Part shown: in pieces, positions 53,767 to 63,300 of the stretch
How positions within the stretch are numbered: the first letter of the stretch is position 1
Layout of the letters: every line of letters begins with the position of its first letter
Assembly (NCBI RefSeq): GCF_964021845.1
Contig: NZ_CAXHZC010000003.1
Location: forward strand, 248,001 to 312,000
DNA length: 64,000 nucleotides
Reading direction: 5' to 3'
DNA from: Arcticibacterium sp964021845
GTDB lineage: Bacteria; Bacteroidota; Bacteroidia; Cytophagales; Spirosomataceae
Translations under genes and position numbers: made by a program
The notes under the pieces: generated by a model
What the model was told of the DNA's origin: nothing
The model's database searches: none
The model's input: the letters and a program-made list of their open reading frames with translations, nothing else

Positions 53767-53782
53767 AGTTCCACGTGAAACA
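53767..53782. promoter_or_regulatory. parS-like ParB binding site 2
   Basis: AGTTCCACGTGAAACA matches TGTTNCACGTGAAACA at 15 of 16 positions (the first base differs). It is 36 bp from site 1, in the same orientation of its AAAC half, so the two make a parS pair. Confidence 0.75.
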
Positions 53783-53806
53783 CTGTCGTTTTATTGTTTT
53801 TATTTA

Positions 53807-53820
53807 GGTGTTTAAACACC
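53807..53820. repeat. Perfect 14-bp palindrome in the mnmG leader region
   Basis: GGTGTTTAAACACC is fully self-complementary. It is close to the two parS-like sites and 38 bp before the DUF4175 stop. No T run follows on either side, so it is not a terminator. It may be a regulator site. Confidence 0.55.
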
Positions 53821-53857
53821 AATTTTAAAGCCATTACAAATTTATATAATGGGCTGA

Positions 53858-56800
53858 TTAGTTAATTCTCCTGAAATAATTATCTGTTTCACGCTTATAG
53901 AATGGAGTGAAATTAGGCGGAGTAGTTCTTATAAGTTCTACTTGTTTCTCCTTCTCTTTCATAAAATTCTCTAATGACGGCGGAGATTCTCTTTCAAAAT
54001 TTAAGGCTGTTTTGGATTTTCGTTTTGGGTCTAGCTCTTGTTCTTTAACCGCCTTTTCTACCTCTAGTAATCTAGTTTCAAGTTTTAATTGCCTTTTTAT
54101 TAATTCAGGATTAACTCTCTTATTGACTATTTCATTCTCGGCGGCGTCCATTTCTTTTTGTAGCTTTTTTAATTCATCCCCTACTTTCTTTCCTGCCTCA
54201 GTACCGTTTAAAGACTCCTGCATTTTCTCTAACTGCTTTCTAATTTGAGCTTGCTCATTAGCTAATTTGGCTAGTTCTTTTGATAACTCAGAACCATTTT
54301 TCCCACTTTGACCTAAGCTTTTCATTTTTTCATTGAGACTCTTTTGTTGTTCACCAATACCGGGCATTGGCATACTACCTTTCTTTCCCCCCTTCCCACT
54401 TCCGGGCATAGACATGGCCATCATCTCTTGCATTTGATTAAAGGTATCACTAAGCATTAAAGCCAAGTTATTAATAGAGGTCATAGAAAACTGCTGTTTG
54501 GCTGCGGCTTTTGGTAAACTCCTATCTTTAAGCAATTGGATGGATTGGTCCATACTATTCTTCATGGCGGTTACTTCTTTAGTAACAAAAGATTCTATTT
54601 GCATGACACGCTGAGCCAAAGAGTATAGACTATCTTCTATTACTTGTGCATCGTCAGTAAGTTTTAACTGTTGTTGAGAAAGATCAATGAAACGGGGGTC
54701 AGATTTAGATAGACCTTTTAAATCTTTCATTGCTTGTTCTTGGTCAAAAGAAAGTGTAACTAGGTTTTCGAGAATAGCTCTTAAAGCTTCAAGGTCTATA
54801 TCAAGCTGTTTCATTTCAGCAGACTTCATAGACTCTGACATTTTTGCTGCCATAGATTTCATATTTTGGGCAGCCTTCTTTTGAGCTTTACTCGATTTGG
54901 AATTTTCTTGCTTTTCTAAGCTGTCTTCCGCTTTCTTTTGTTCGTCAGAAGTTTCCTCTTGTTTCTTCTTTTCGGTATCCATTTCCTTACGTAACTCTTT
55001 ACTTAACTTTCGGATATCCTCTAGTTTTTCCTTCTTCTCTTCGAACTCCTTACTTAATTTTTCTTGCTCTTTTTTTAGTTCTTTGTTTTTAGCAGCGTCT
55101 TTATTCTCTTCTGTTTTTTCAGCAAGATCCTCTTGTTTCTCAGCTAACTTTTCTAATTCCTTAGCTACCTGCTCTACTTTTTGTTTAAGCTGCATGTTTT
55201 TAAAAAGCTTAAGAGCTCTGTCTATATCCTTATTCAGGTTTCTATCTTGCTCCTTCATTTTCTGAAGTTGGTCTTGAATTTTTTCATCTTCGTTTTTCTT
55301 CAACATTTCCTCCAACTGTTCGAAAAGCTGATTCTCTTTATCTTGCATTAACTCATTAAGAAGTTTCTGCAACTGTTCCATCTTTTCTTGAGTCTGTGGG
55401 TTTTGTTCTTGAAAACGATTTTGTTTTTCCTGCATTTGGTCAAACTGCTTTTGAAGGTCTTTAAGATCCTTTAGCATGTCTTCACGTTTCTTGACTAGCT
55501 CCTCTAGGCGTTTTTTATCTTGGAATTCTAATTTCTTTTTACTCTTAAGATCTTGATCAAGCTTGTCAATATCTTTTTGAAGCTCTTTAGATTTTTGAAG
55601 TAGTTTATCCATTTTGCTTTCAGTTTCCTCTATTTGCTTTTCTACTTCCTGGTCAAATTCTGTAGAAGACGGCATTCCGAAAGTCATGATTGAAGTTTTG
55701 GAAGACTTAGCTCCATTAACCCCATCATTATCCCAAACTTCTAAAAAGTATTCAATTTCATCTGATTGGTCCAAAGCCAAAGAGGCTACATCAAATTGAT
55801 AAAAGAATGATTGCGAAAGCTGATTTTGATTAAAACTGACATCTAAAGCTTTGTAAGGATCGCTTTCAGCACCTTTCTTTTTATATTTCAATTGAAATTT
55901 TGAAAGGCCGTAATCGTCCGCAATATTTCCACCAAGAGCTATATAATTGTACAGTGTAGTGTCCTTAATTTGCTCTAATTTAATTTTTGGGTGTAAATCA
56001 GGTATTACGTTGATATAATAGGCAATGTTTTCGTTATTATAAGTTGTATTATTTTTTATAATTAACTTATAATCAGAAGATTCTGACATTTTTTTTCTAG
56101 CAGAAAATTGATTCGAATGATTTTTAGTAGTATTTAGTATACTAGGCTCACTTGAAATAGCATTTGGATTGAAAATGACGGAGACAGAATCGGCAAATTG
56201 TGTATTAAATAACCAACGGATGTTGGTTCCTTCAGGAACTATCAAATTTCCTACATTTTCTAGCCTTTCAGGGCTTTTACCTAAATATCTGGGGTATTGA
56301 GCTTCTATATCGAAAGAAAGCAGTTCTGGCCTATTTAAAAGGCTTAATTCATGATGTTCTGACTGGAAACCAGATGCCAAGAAGTTAAAATTAACTCCCT
56401 GCTGAAGTTTATTAAAAGTGTAAGAATAGTTATTATCGCCCGTATTGTTCATTCTGAAGCGTCTTTCATTGTATATCAAAAAGACTTCTTCAGGGATGGC
56501 GTCACCGTCAAGTTTGAGGTCTAGCGTGAAATCCTCATTTCTATAGGCTTCCAGATTATCATTCACGATTTTGAATTGGAAAGGGGCTTCTTCTACAAAC
56601 TCTTTACGGAAATTAATAATTCGCTCACTACTGTTGAAAAAAGTGGGAGAAATGGCTGAAATAAATAGCAATATCACCAAAGGAGGTAGTGTGTATTTGA
56701 GATACTTCCGGTTCTCTTTAAGGTTGATGGCATCGGTAAAGTGAAATGGACTTAGTTTAGCACTTTTTTGTTCAATACTGGCTAAAAGAAGGGCATTGTT

Positions 56801-57163
56801 TTTAGAGCTATTATCTGACAATTGGAGTGTGTTAAGTAACCTATCCCCTATTTCAGGAAAAAACTTACCTATATCAGCTGCTGCGTCTTTATTGCTGACT
56901 CTTTTCCCCATTTTAAAGAAGTGTAAAAGGGGTTTACCTATCAAGAAAACCAAGGTATAGAGCGATACCACTATAAAAAGTAGCAAAAGAATGCCTCGGA
57001 AAACGCTCCCTAATCGGCCAAAGTATTCAATAAAATTGACAAAAAGGAACAAAGAGACCAATAATGAAACAGCTATTAAACCACCTTTTAAAAGCTGGTT
57101 TTTATAGAATTTGTCTTTGTACTCTTCTATTTTTTGTAGAAGCGTTTGAATTGAACTAGTCAT
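53858..57163 (-). CDS. DUF4175 family membrane protein with long coiled coil
   Basis: This 1101-residue protein has N-terminal membrane helices (about residues 25-45, 55-75, and another near 155-170) followed by an extracytoplasmic beta-rich region (about 180-510). A very long coiled-coil/low-complexity section from about 515 to 775 is rich in Lys, Glu, Gln and Asp (repeats of the KxxELQK and EKxEKLxK kind). The C-terminal part has a Gly/Met-rich MSMPGSGKGGKKGSMPMPG stretch. This matches DUF4175, common in Bacteroidota, with no established function, but its layout suggests an envelope scaffold. It is the last gene of a minus-strand run with xth 12 bp upstream. Confidence 0.88.
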   Translation of the reverse strand: MTSSIQTLLQKIEEYKDKFYKNQLLKGGLIAVSLLVSLFLFVNFIEYFGRLGSVFRGILLLLFIVVSLYTLVFLIGKPLLHFFKMGKRVSNKDAAADIGKFFPEIGDRLLNTLQLSDNSSKNNALLLASIEQKSAKLSPFHFTDAINLKENRKYLKYTLPPLVILLFISAISPTFFNSSERIINFRKEFVEEAPFQFKIVNDNLEAYRNEDFTLDLKLDGDAIPEEVFLIYNERRFRMNNTGDNNYSYTFNKLQQGVNFNFLASGFQSEHHELSLLNRPELLSFDIEAQYPRYLGKSPERLENVGNLIVPEGTNIRWLFNTQFADSVSVIFNPNAISSEPSILNTTKNHSNQFSARKKMSESSDYKLIIKNNTTYNNENIAYYINVIPDLHPKIKLEQIKDTTLYNYIALGGNIADDYGLSKFQLKYKKKGAESDPYKALDVSFNQNQLSQSFFYQFDVASLALDQSDEIEYFLEVWDNDGVNGAKSSKTSIMTFGMPSSTEFDQEVEKQIEETESKMDKLLQKSKELQKDIDKLDQDLKSKKKLEFQDKKRLEELVKKREDMLKDLKDLQKQFDQMQEKQNRFQEQNPQTQEKMEQLQKLLNELMQDKENQLFEQLEEMLKKNEDEKIQDQLQKMKEQDRNLNKDIDRALKLFKNMQLKQKVEQVAKELEKLAEKQEDLAEKTEENKDAAKNKELKKEQEKLSKEFEEKKEKLEDIRKLSKELRKEMDTEKKKQEETSDEQKKAEDSLEKQENSKSSKAQKKAAQNMKSMAAKMSESMKSAEMKQLDIDLEALRAILENLVTLSFDQEQAMKDLKGLSKSDPRFIDLSQQQLKLTDDAQVIEDSLYSLAQRVMQIESFVTKEVTAMKNSMDQSIQLLKDRSLPKAAAKQQFSMTSINNLALMLSDTFNQMQEMMAMSMPGSGKGGKKGSMPMPGIGEQQKSLNEKMKSLGQSGKNGSELSKELAKLANEQAQIRKQLEKMQESLNGTEAGKKVGDELKKLQKEMDAAENEIVNKRVNPELIKRQLKLETRLLEVEKAVKEQELDPKRKSKTALNFERESPPSLENFMKEKEKQVELIRTTPPNFTPFYKRETDNYFRRIN

Positions 57164-57175
57164 TATATCAATATT

Positions 57176-57940
57176 TTAATCCTTTAACTCTAACGAAACT
57201 GGACAATGGTCTGACATATTTATTTCAGGATGAATTTGTGCATGCATAAGTCTCTCTTCCATTTCTTTGCTAGCAAAAAGGTAGTCAATACGCCAGCCTA
57301 AGTTTTTTCCACGTGAGCCTGCCCTATAAGACCACCAAGTATAATGATGTGGGTCTTTATTGAATTGACGAAAAGTGTCAATAAACCCTAAATCTAAAAA
57401 GGAACCAACCCACGCTCTCTCTTCTGGAAGAAAACCAGAACTGTTCTTATTACTTTTAGGATTATGAATATCTATTTCGGTATGACAAATATTCACGTCA
57501 CCACATAAAACTATGTTTTTAGTTTTAGTTTGAACCTTAGAAATATAGCGTTCCATTTCAACTAAAAATTCCATCTTAAGATCTTGCCTAATACTTCCCG
57601 TAGTTCCTGATGGAAAATACGCACAGATTAAAGTAAAGCTCTTAAAATGAGCCGTTATAACCCTGCCTTCAAAGTCAAATTGCTCAATATCTATTCCATA
57701 TTCTACAATATCTGGTTTTACCCTAGTTAAAATGGCTACACCACTGTACCCTCTTTTTTGGGCAGGGTACCAATAACAGTTAAGACCAAGATCCTTGAAT
57801 TGGTCTTCCACTAATTCGGTCTCGGACAATTTTATTTCTTGCAAACAGAGAATATCAGGTTTTTCTTCAGATAACCATTCTATGAGTCCTTTTTTAATTG
57901 CGGCTCTTACTCCATTAACGTTAAACGTAAATATTTTCAT
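57176..57940 (-). CDS. xth: Exodeoxyribonuclease III
   Basis: This AP endonuclease and 3'-5' exonuclease of base-excision repair has 254 residues, the normal size. It contains the Mg2+-binding NVNGVRAA and CLQEIK motifs, the catalytic core GDVNICHTEIDIHNP, WRIDYLFAS, and the C-terminal MSDHCPVSLEL with the catalytic Asp-His pair. It lies 9 bp downstream of a small conserved gene and 12 bp upstream of the DUF4175 gene, which indicates co-transcription. Confidence 0.97.
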   Translation of the reverse strand: MKIFTFNVNGVRAAIKKGLIEWLSEEKPDILCLQEIKLSETELVEDQFKDLGLNCYWYPAQKRGYSGVAILTRVKPDIVEYGIDIEQFDFEGRVITAHFKSFTLICAYFPSGTTGSIRQDLKMEFLVEMERYISKVQTKTKNIVLCGDVNICHTEIDIHNPKSNKNSSGFLPEERAWVGSFLDLGFIDTFRQFNKDPHHYTWWSYRAGSRGKNLGWRIDYLFASKEMEERLMHAQIHPEINMSDHCPVSLELKD

Positions 57941-57949
57941 TAATTCTGT

Positions 57950-58315
57950 TTAAATATGAAGACCTATCTCATCTTTGAAATATTCTATTACGTAGTGTTT
58001 CAGTAGGTTTTCTTGCGAAAATAGGTCAAAGGGAGGTAATTCTTTAACTAACTCCCAGTGTGGCCATCCCTCTTCATCCGTACCAATTAACGTATAGAAA
58101 CCACCTTTGCTTAATACTTTACAGGTGGCAATATGTATAAGATCCTGCTTTTGTTCCTTAGAAAAATGCTCAGGTCCTTTACCCAGTTCTTGAATGCCGA
58201 TAAGAAATAAAACACCTTTCAAATCGGATGGTTTTTTGCCGATTGTCTGCTTAAAGAAAAGTAGAATATGTTTCCACTTTTGTTCAACATCTTGGTTATC
58301 AGTTATTTTTGACAT
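57950..58315 (-). CDS. Conserved hypothetical protein, 121 residues
   Basis: I do not recognise a characterised family. The protein is predicted cytoplasmic, with no signal or membrane segment. Its sequence is patterned like a small folded domain: helical N-terminal WKHILLFFKQTIG, then LKGVLFLIGIQELGKGPEHFSKEQKQDL (shown in parts), a hydrophobic GGFYTLIGTDEEGWPHWE segment and an amphipathic tail. I have a weak memory of similar Bacteroidota hypothetical proteins containing the IGIQELG and FSKEQKQDL strings. It is divergent from comF with only 11 bp between their starts and is followed by xth after 9 bp. Confidence 0.7.
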   Translation of the reverse strand: MSKITDNQDVEQKWKHILLFFKQTIGKKPSDLKGVLFLIGIQELGKGPEHFSKEQKQDLIHIATCKVLSKGGFYTLIGTDEEGWPHWELVKELPPFDLFSQENLLKHYVIEYFKDEIGLHI

Positions 58316-58326
58316 AATTTAACAAT

Positions 58327-59013
58327 ATGAATCCATTACAATATGCAATAGAATTAATGTATCCGCGGCTATGTTCAGCATGTTTTAGCACACTCCATGT
58401 CTATGAAAATCATATTTGCATAAAGTGTAACCTTTCGCTTCCTAAAATAGCTCTTCACGAAAATGAACAAGTAAAGTTAGATAAGAAGTTCTGGGGTAAG
58501 CTTAATATTAAAAATACTTATTCATTTTTACAATTTGTAAAAAACGGACCAGTACAAAATATCTTGCATAAACTAAAGTATAAGAACAGTCCTGAACTTG
58601 CCAATTTTATGGGAAAATGGTTTGGTAATCAATTGTTAACGTTAGGATTTGATAAAGAAATAGACCTATTATTAGCCATTCCGCTGCACCCTATCAAACA
58701 AAAAAGAAGAGGTTATAACCAAGCTGACCAAATAGCAGAAGGTATTGCAGAAGTGTTAAACATTGAATTTAACACGGGTTTATTAATAAGAAATCAATTT
58801 ACAGAAACTCAAACGAATAAATCGAGATATAAAAGATTTGAAAATATGGAAGGTGTATTTAGTATAACCAACATGGATGCAATAAAAGGAAAAAGAATAG
58901 CTCTGGTAGACGATGTGTTAACCACCGGAGCAACATTAGAGATAGCTGGAGGAGAATTAATGAAGGCTGGTTGCTCAGAATTATCAATTTTAACTTTGGC
59001 GGCAGCCCTATAA
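58327..59013 (+). CDS. ComF family phosphoribosyltransferase-like protein
   Basis: This 228-residue protein of the ComF/GntX type is linked in some bacteria to DNA uptake. It has an N-terminal zinc-ribbon-like CSACFSTLHVYENHICIKC (residues 16-34), a linker, then a type-I phosphoribosyltransferase domain with the PRPP loop VDDVLTTGATLEIAG near 195-210. The conserved RRGYNQADQIA motif is near residue 128. It is the only plus-strand gene between 44.5 and 64 kb. The start is 11 bp from the divergent gene's start, so its promoter must lie inside that neighbour. Confidence 0.93.
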   Translation: MNPLQYAIELMYPRLCSACFSTLHVYENHICIKCNLSLPKIALHENEQVKLDKKFWGKLNIKNTYSFLQFVKNGPVQNILHKLKYKNSPELANFMGKWFGNQLLTLGFDKEIDLLLAIPLHPIKQKRRGYNQADQIAEGIAEVLNIEFNTGLLIRNQFTETQTNKSRYKRFENMEGVFSITNMDAIKGKRIALVDDVLTTGATLEIAGGELMKAGCSELSILTLAAAL

Positions 59014-59045
59014 AAAAAGCCTTGATCTTTCGACCAAGGCTTTGG
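59014..59045. terminator. Bidirectional terminator between comF-like gene and gldJ
   Basis: AAAGCCTTG (59016-59024) pairs with CAAGGCTTT (59035-59043). The minus side is followed by a T run, so it serves gldJ well and may also end the comF transcript. Confidence 0.75.
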
Positions 59046-59065
59046 GTAATAAGTTATAAAACGGA

Positions 59066-60325
59066 TTACATTTTCTTTTTGCTAGGTGCACCTACAGAAA
59101 TCATGGCACATCTAAAACCAATAGTAGCAGTTGAAGAATCTTGATCAATGTATCTTCTAGTTCCAGGAGATAACCAGTAGGCTACATCGGCCCAAGAGCC
59201 TCCTTTATAAACTCGCTGATTATTGTCAATCAAAGAGTTATAATTTTTTGAGTCATACATAGCATCCTCATCTTGGTAATCATTTCTTCTGATTGGATTC
59301 AGGTCATTGAAATCCTGATAAGAACCAGGACGGTATAAGTCATATACCCACTCATTAACGTTTCCAGCCATATTATAAAGACCAAAATCATTTGGTTCAA
59401 AAGAGTATACTTCTGCAGTAATGATATTTTGATCGTTAAGGCGACCGGCTATACCAGCGTAATCTCCACGACCACGCTTAAAGTTTGCCATCATCATACC
59501 TTTACCTCTTCCGTTGTCTTGTCTTAAAGAAGAGCCATCCCAAGGATAAATTCTTTGATTTGCCTGATTTTCATCATTATACTGCGTTCCAATCATCGCT
59601 TTAGCAGCATATTCCCATTCTGCTTCTGTAGGAAGTCTATAATTTGGAAGAACAGTACCTGATTCAATTGCTTTTCTTCCTCCGTCTGAAACAGGAGCAG
59701 ATTCTGCAAGACCCTCTTCTGCTTTCTTTTTCTTACCAAAAGAGATGCCTTTTTTCTTTTCACCACCACCTTGAGAAAGAGAATTGTTTACAGCTTCCGA
59801 ACGCCAATTGGCATAATCTGAGGCCTGAATCCAAGAAACACCAACTACCGGGTACATTCTAAAACCAGGGTATCTTAGGTAATGATCAACGTATTGGTCA
59901 TTAAATGACATATAATTTTGCCATACTGTAGTATCAGGTAAGGCAGATTCATAAAACTCAGCAGTTGAATCTGACTGAATATTATAAAGGTAAAATAAGT
60001 AGTCAATGTTAGAGATTTCAGCCTCATCCATGTAAAAAGAGGCAACAGTTACGGTTCTTTCAAGATTATCTCTTGTAAAAGTGATATCCTCAGCTACGGT
60101 ACCCATGGTAAATCTACCACCTTCAATAAACACCATATTTGGAGCTGCAGGCTGGCCTGCAAAACTCTCGGCTTTATAACCGTCTGTTTTTTTATCTCCG
60201 TATGATAAACCGGTTGCACCATTGGTTTTACCGGGATCCATACTTGTTCTTTTGTTCTCTTTACAGCCTGTAAATAGGAAAAGCGACGTAGCTACAAGTG
60301 AAGCACCTAAAAATAGTCTCTTCAT
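59066..60325 (-). CDS. gldJ: Gliding motility lipoprotein GldJ
   Basis: GldJ is an outer-membrane-linked lipoprotein needed for gliding and for stability of the GldK/type IX secretion structure. The 419-residue protein has a lipoprotein signal ending in LFTGCKE (Cys21) and a formylglycine-generating-enzyme-like (SUMF1) domain: NMVFIEGGRFTMGTV, SFYMDEAEISNIDYLFYL, PVVGVSWIQASDYANW, YRLPTEAEWEYAAKA, NDFGLYNMAGNVNEWVYDLY and the closing IGFRCAMISV. The catalytic cysteines of true formylglycine enzymes are not conserved in the expected way, as is usual for GldJ. A lysine-rich insert (about residues 187-215) interrupts the domain. A -7-like box lies 39 bp upstream. Confidence 0.9.
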   Translation of the reverse strand: MKRLFLGASLVATSLFLFTGCKENKRTSMDPGKTNGATGLSYGDKKTDGYKAESFAGQPAAPNMVFIEGGRFTMGTVAEDITFTRDNLERTVTVASFYMDEAEISNIDYLFYLYNIQSDSTAEFYESALPDTTVWQNYMSFNDQYVDHYLRYPGFRMYPVVGVSWIQASDYANWRSEAVNNSLSQGGGEKKKGISFGKKKKAEEGLAESAPVSDGGRKAIESGTVLPNYRLPTEAEWEYAAKAMIGTQYNDENQANQRIYPWDGSSLRQDNGRGKGMMMANFKRGRGDYAGIAGRLNDQNIITAEVYSFEPNDFGLYNMAGNVNEWVYDLYRPGSYQDFNDLNPIRRNDYQDEDAMYDSKNYNSLIDNNQRVYKGGSWADVAYWLSPGTRRYIDQDSSTATIGFRCAMISVGAPSKKKM

Positions 60326-60363
60326 TAGTTTTATTATTTATTTATTTCATGCGAAAGCAATCG

Positions 60364-60371
60364 CAAATGTA
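60364..60371 (-). promoter_or_regulatory. Possible -7 box of the gldJ promoter
   Basis: On the minus strand TACATTTG matches TAnnTTTG exactly, 39-46 bp upstream of the gldJ start codon. No convincing -33 element is seen at 17-21 bp. Confidence 0.4.
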
Positions 60372-60397
60372 ATTAATGTTTAACCCGAAGGTAAATT

Positions 60398-63300
60398 CTA
60401 TTGTTTTTTGTCAACATGCTCTAAAACGGAATCAAAGAAAGTTTCTATTTTTTGAATAGAATCAGCGTTTTGAACACTCAAAACTAGCTTTTCTTTGATT
60501 TGCTTCAGCGTACACTTTTTAGGGTGCACTTTAACGTAATCAAGAATTCTGCCAAATTTATCTGCTTGATAATATTCAACATGCTTTGATGAAACGAAAT
60601 AGCCTTTCAGGATATTATTTTTCCATGTTAGTTTTTCAAAACCTAGGGTTTCTGCTTTCCATCTTATTCTTACTATTTCAAACAGGTCTTCCACCTCTTT
60701 TGGTAGTTTTCCAAACCTATCGTGGATAGAGTTTTTGAAAGAATCTAGCTCTTCTTGGGTCTTTAAACCATCAATAGAGTTATAAACGGAAAGCCTTTCA
60801 GAAATATTGGTGATATAGCTATCTGGAATAAGGATTTGTTGATCTGTTTCTATTTGACAGTCTTCTACTTTAAATTCTTTGGCAGAAAGTTCTTTTTCGA
60901 AAAGGGACTTAAATTCGGTTTCTTTTAGTTCAGAAACTGCATCATCCAGTATTTTGTGATACAATTCATAACCTAAATCATTGACAAAGCCGCTTTGTTC
61001 TGCACCCAAAAGGTTTCCTGCTCCTCTAATATCGAGGTCTCTCATGGCTACTTTGAAGCCATCGCCTAAATCAGAGAATTCTTCAAGAGTTTGAAGCCTT
61101 TTTCTAGAATCTCGTGTCAATCCAGACAATGGAGGGGTCAATAAATAACAGAAGGCTTTTTTATTTGAACGCCCTACCCTACCTCTCATTTGATGCAAAT
61201 CAGACATACCAAACATATGTGCGTGATTTATGATGATGGTATTGGCATTAGGAATATCAAGCCCAGATTCGATGATATTGGTAGAAATAAGGATGTCAAT
61301 TTCCCCTTCTATAAATGACATCATGATTTTCTCTAGTTTATCACCGTCCATTTGGCCATGGGCCACCCCAATTTTAGCATCAGGAACCAGTCTCATGATG
61401 ATATTTCCTATTGCATCAATGTCTTTTATACGATTATGAACAAAAAAGGCCTGCCCGCCACGCTGTAGCTCGTAAGAAAGTGCGTCTCTCAGAACTTCTT
61501 CTTGAAAAACCTTTACTTCTGTGGTAACTGGTTGCCTATTTGGTGGTGGTGTAGCAATAATTGACAAGTCACGAGCACCCATTAGAGAGAAATGCAGCGT
61601 TCTTGGAATTGGCGTAGCCGTAAGTGTAAGCACATCTACATTATGCTTAATCTCTTTAATTCTGTCCTTTGCTTTTACACCAAACTTTTGCTCTTCATCA
61701 ATAACCAATAGGCCAAGGTCTTTGAATTCAATCTTCTTATTTAGGAGTCTGTGCGTACCTATGATAATATCAACTTTTCCAGCTTTCAGTTCTTTTAAAG
61801 TCTTGGTAGAATCTGCAGCAGACTTGAATCTGTTAAGATAATCTACCGTTACAGGAAGTTTTTCCAACCTTTCTCTGAAGGTTTTTGCATGCTGCATCGC
61901 CAAAATAGTGGTAGGAACCAGTACTGCTGCTTGTTTTCCATCGGCAACAGCTTTAAATGCAGCTCTGATAGCAACTTCTGTTTTACCAAAACCCACATCT
62001 CCACAAACTAGCCTATCCATAGGGTTTGGTTTTTCCATGTCTTCTTTAACATCTGCCGTGGCTTTGGCTTGGTCTGGCGTGTCGTCATAGAGGAAAGAAG
62101 ACTCTAATTCTATCTGCAAATAGGTATCTGGGTTAAAAGCAAAACCCGGAGCCGCCCTTCTTTTAGCGTATAGAGCTATTAACTCTTTCGCAATGTCTTT
62201 AACCTGTCGTTTAACCTTGCTTTTCTTGGTTTCCCAGTCGCCTGTACCAAGTTTACTCATTGGAGGCGGAAGGCCTTCTTTTCCGGAGTATTTGGCAATT
62301 TTATGTAGCGAGTGAATGTTTACAAAAAGCAAATCATTGTCTTTGTATATCAGTCGGATGGCTTCCTGTTTACGACCTTTTACATCAATGAATTCCATGC
62401 CCGCAAAACGACCAATTCCGTAATCAATATGCGTTACAAAATCACCTGGTTTGAGCGATTTAAGCTCTTTTATGGTAATGGCTTTTGACTTAGAAAACTT
62501 CTCTTTTACGTTATATCGGTGATAACGTTCAAAAATCTGGTGGTCTGTATAGCAAACTATTTTGGACTGTTGGTCCACAAAACCTTCTCTTAAAGAAAAG
62601 TTACCTGGTATGAATTTGTTTTGAGGGTCAAGTTCTTCAAATATCCTTTTTAACCTTGTTAATTGCTTGCTTTGATCAGAACAAATGACCGTGCTAAAGC
62701 CTTTTGACTGCCTTTCTGAAAGGTCTTCTATTAAAAGTTTGAATTCCTTGTTAAAAGAAGGCTGCGACTTTGATGGATAATTAAGCCTTAAAGCGTGATT
62801 GTAAAAGAATCTACGACCAAATTCAATGGTCTTAAATTTTTCAATATCTTCTTTAACCAAATCTCTTGTTAAGAAGCTCTCATCCGCATCAAAAACGACT
62901 TGAATATCGCCACTTTTGTCCACCATACTTTCCACAGAAAGTTTAGCCTTTTCAAAGTTCTCTTTTGCTATTTCAAGGCAATAATTTATGTCCTTTACCC
63001 AGATTTGTGAATCTTCTGGAAGGAAACCAAAGAAAGATTCTCTTTCTTCTTTTTTTAGTTTATGCTCTACATCCGGAATGATGGTTACTTCTTCCAGCGT
63101 TTCTATAGATAGCTGAGTTTCTGGGTCAAAGTAACGCATGGTGTCAATCTCGTCACCCCAAAGCTCTAAACGAACAGGCTTGTCAGAAGCAAACGAGAAA
63201 ATATCTACAATACCGCCACGGACAGAAAACTGACCGGGTTCGTAAACGAAGTCCGTCTTTTCAAATTCATAAGAAACCAGTAATTCTGTAATGAAATTAA

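Noticed and set aside
54897..55265. A plus-strand Ser/Phe/Cys-rich frame
   Set aside because: It is the antisense shadow of the Lys/Glu-rich coiled coil, which produces such frames mechanically.
57305..57320. TTTTCCACGTGAGCCT in the xth gene as a further parS
   Set aside because: It has four mismatches to TGTTNCACGTGAAACA and lies inside coding sequence.
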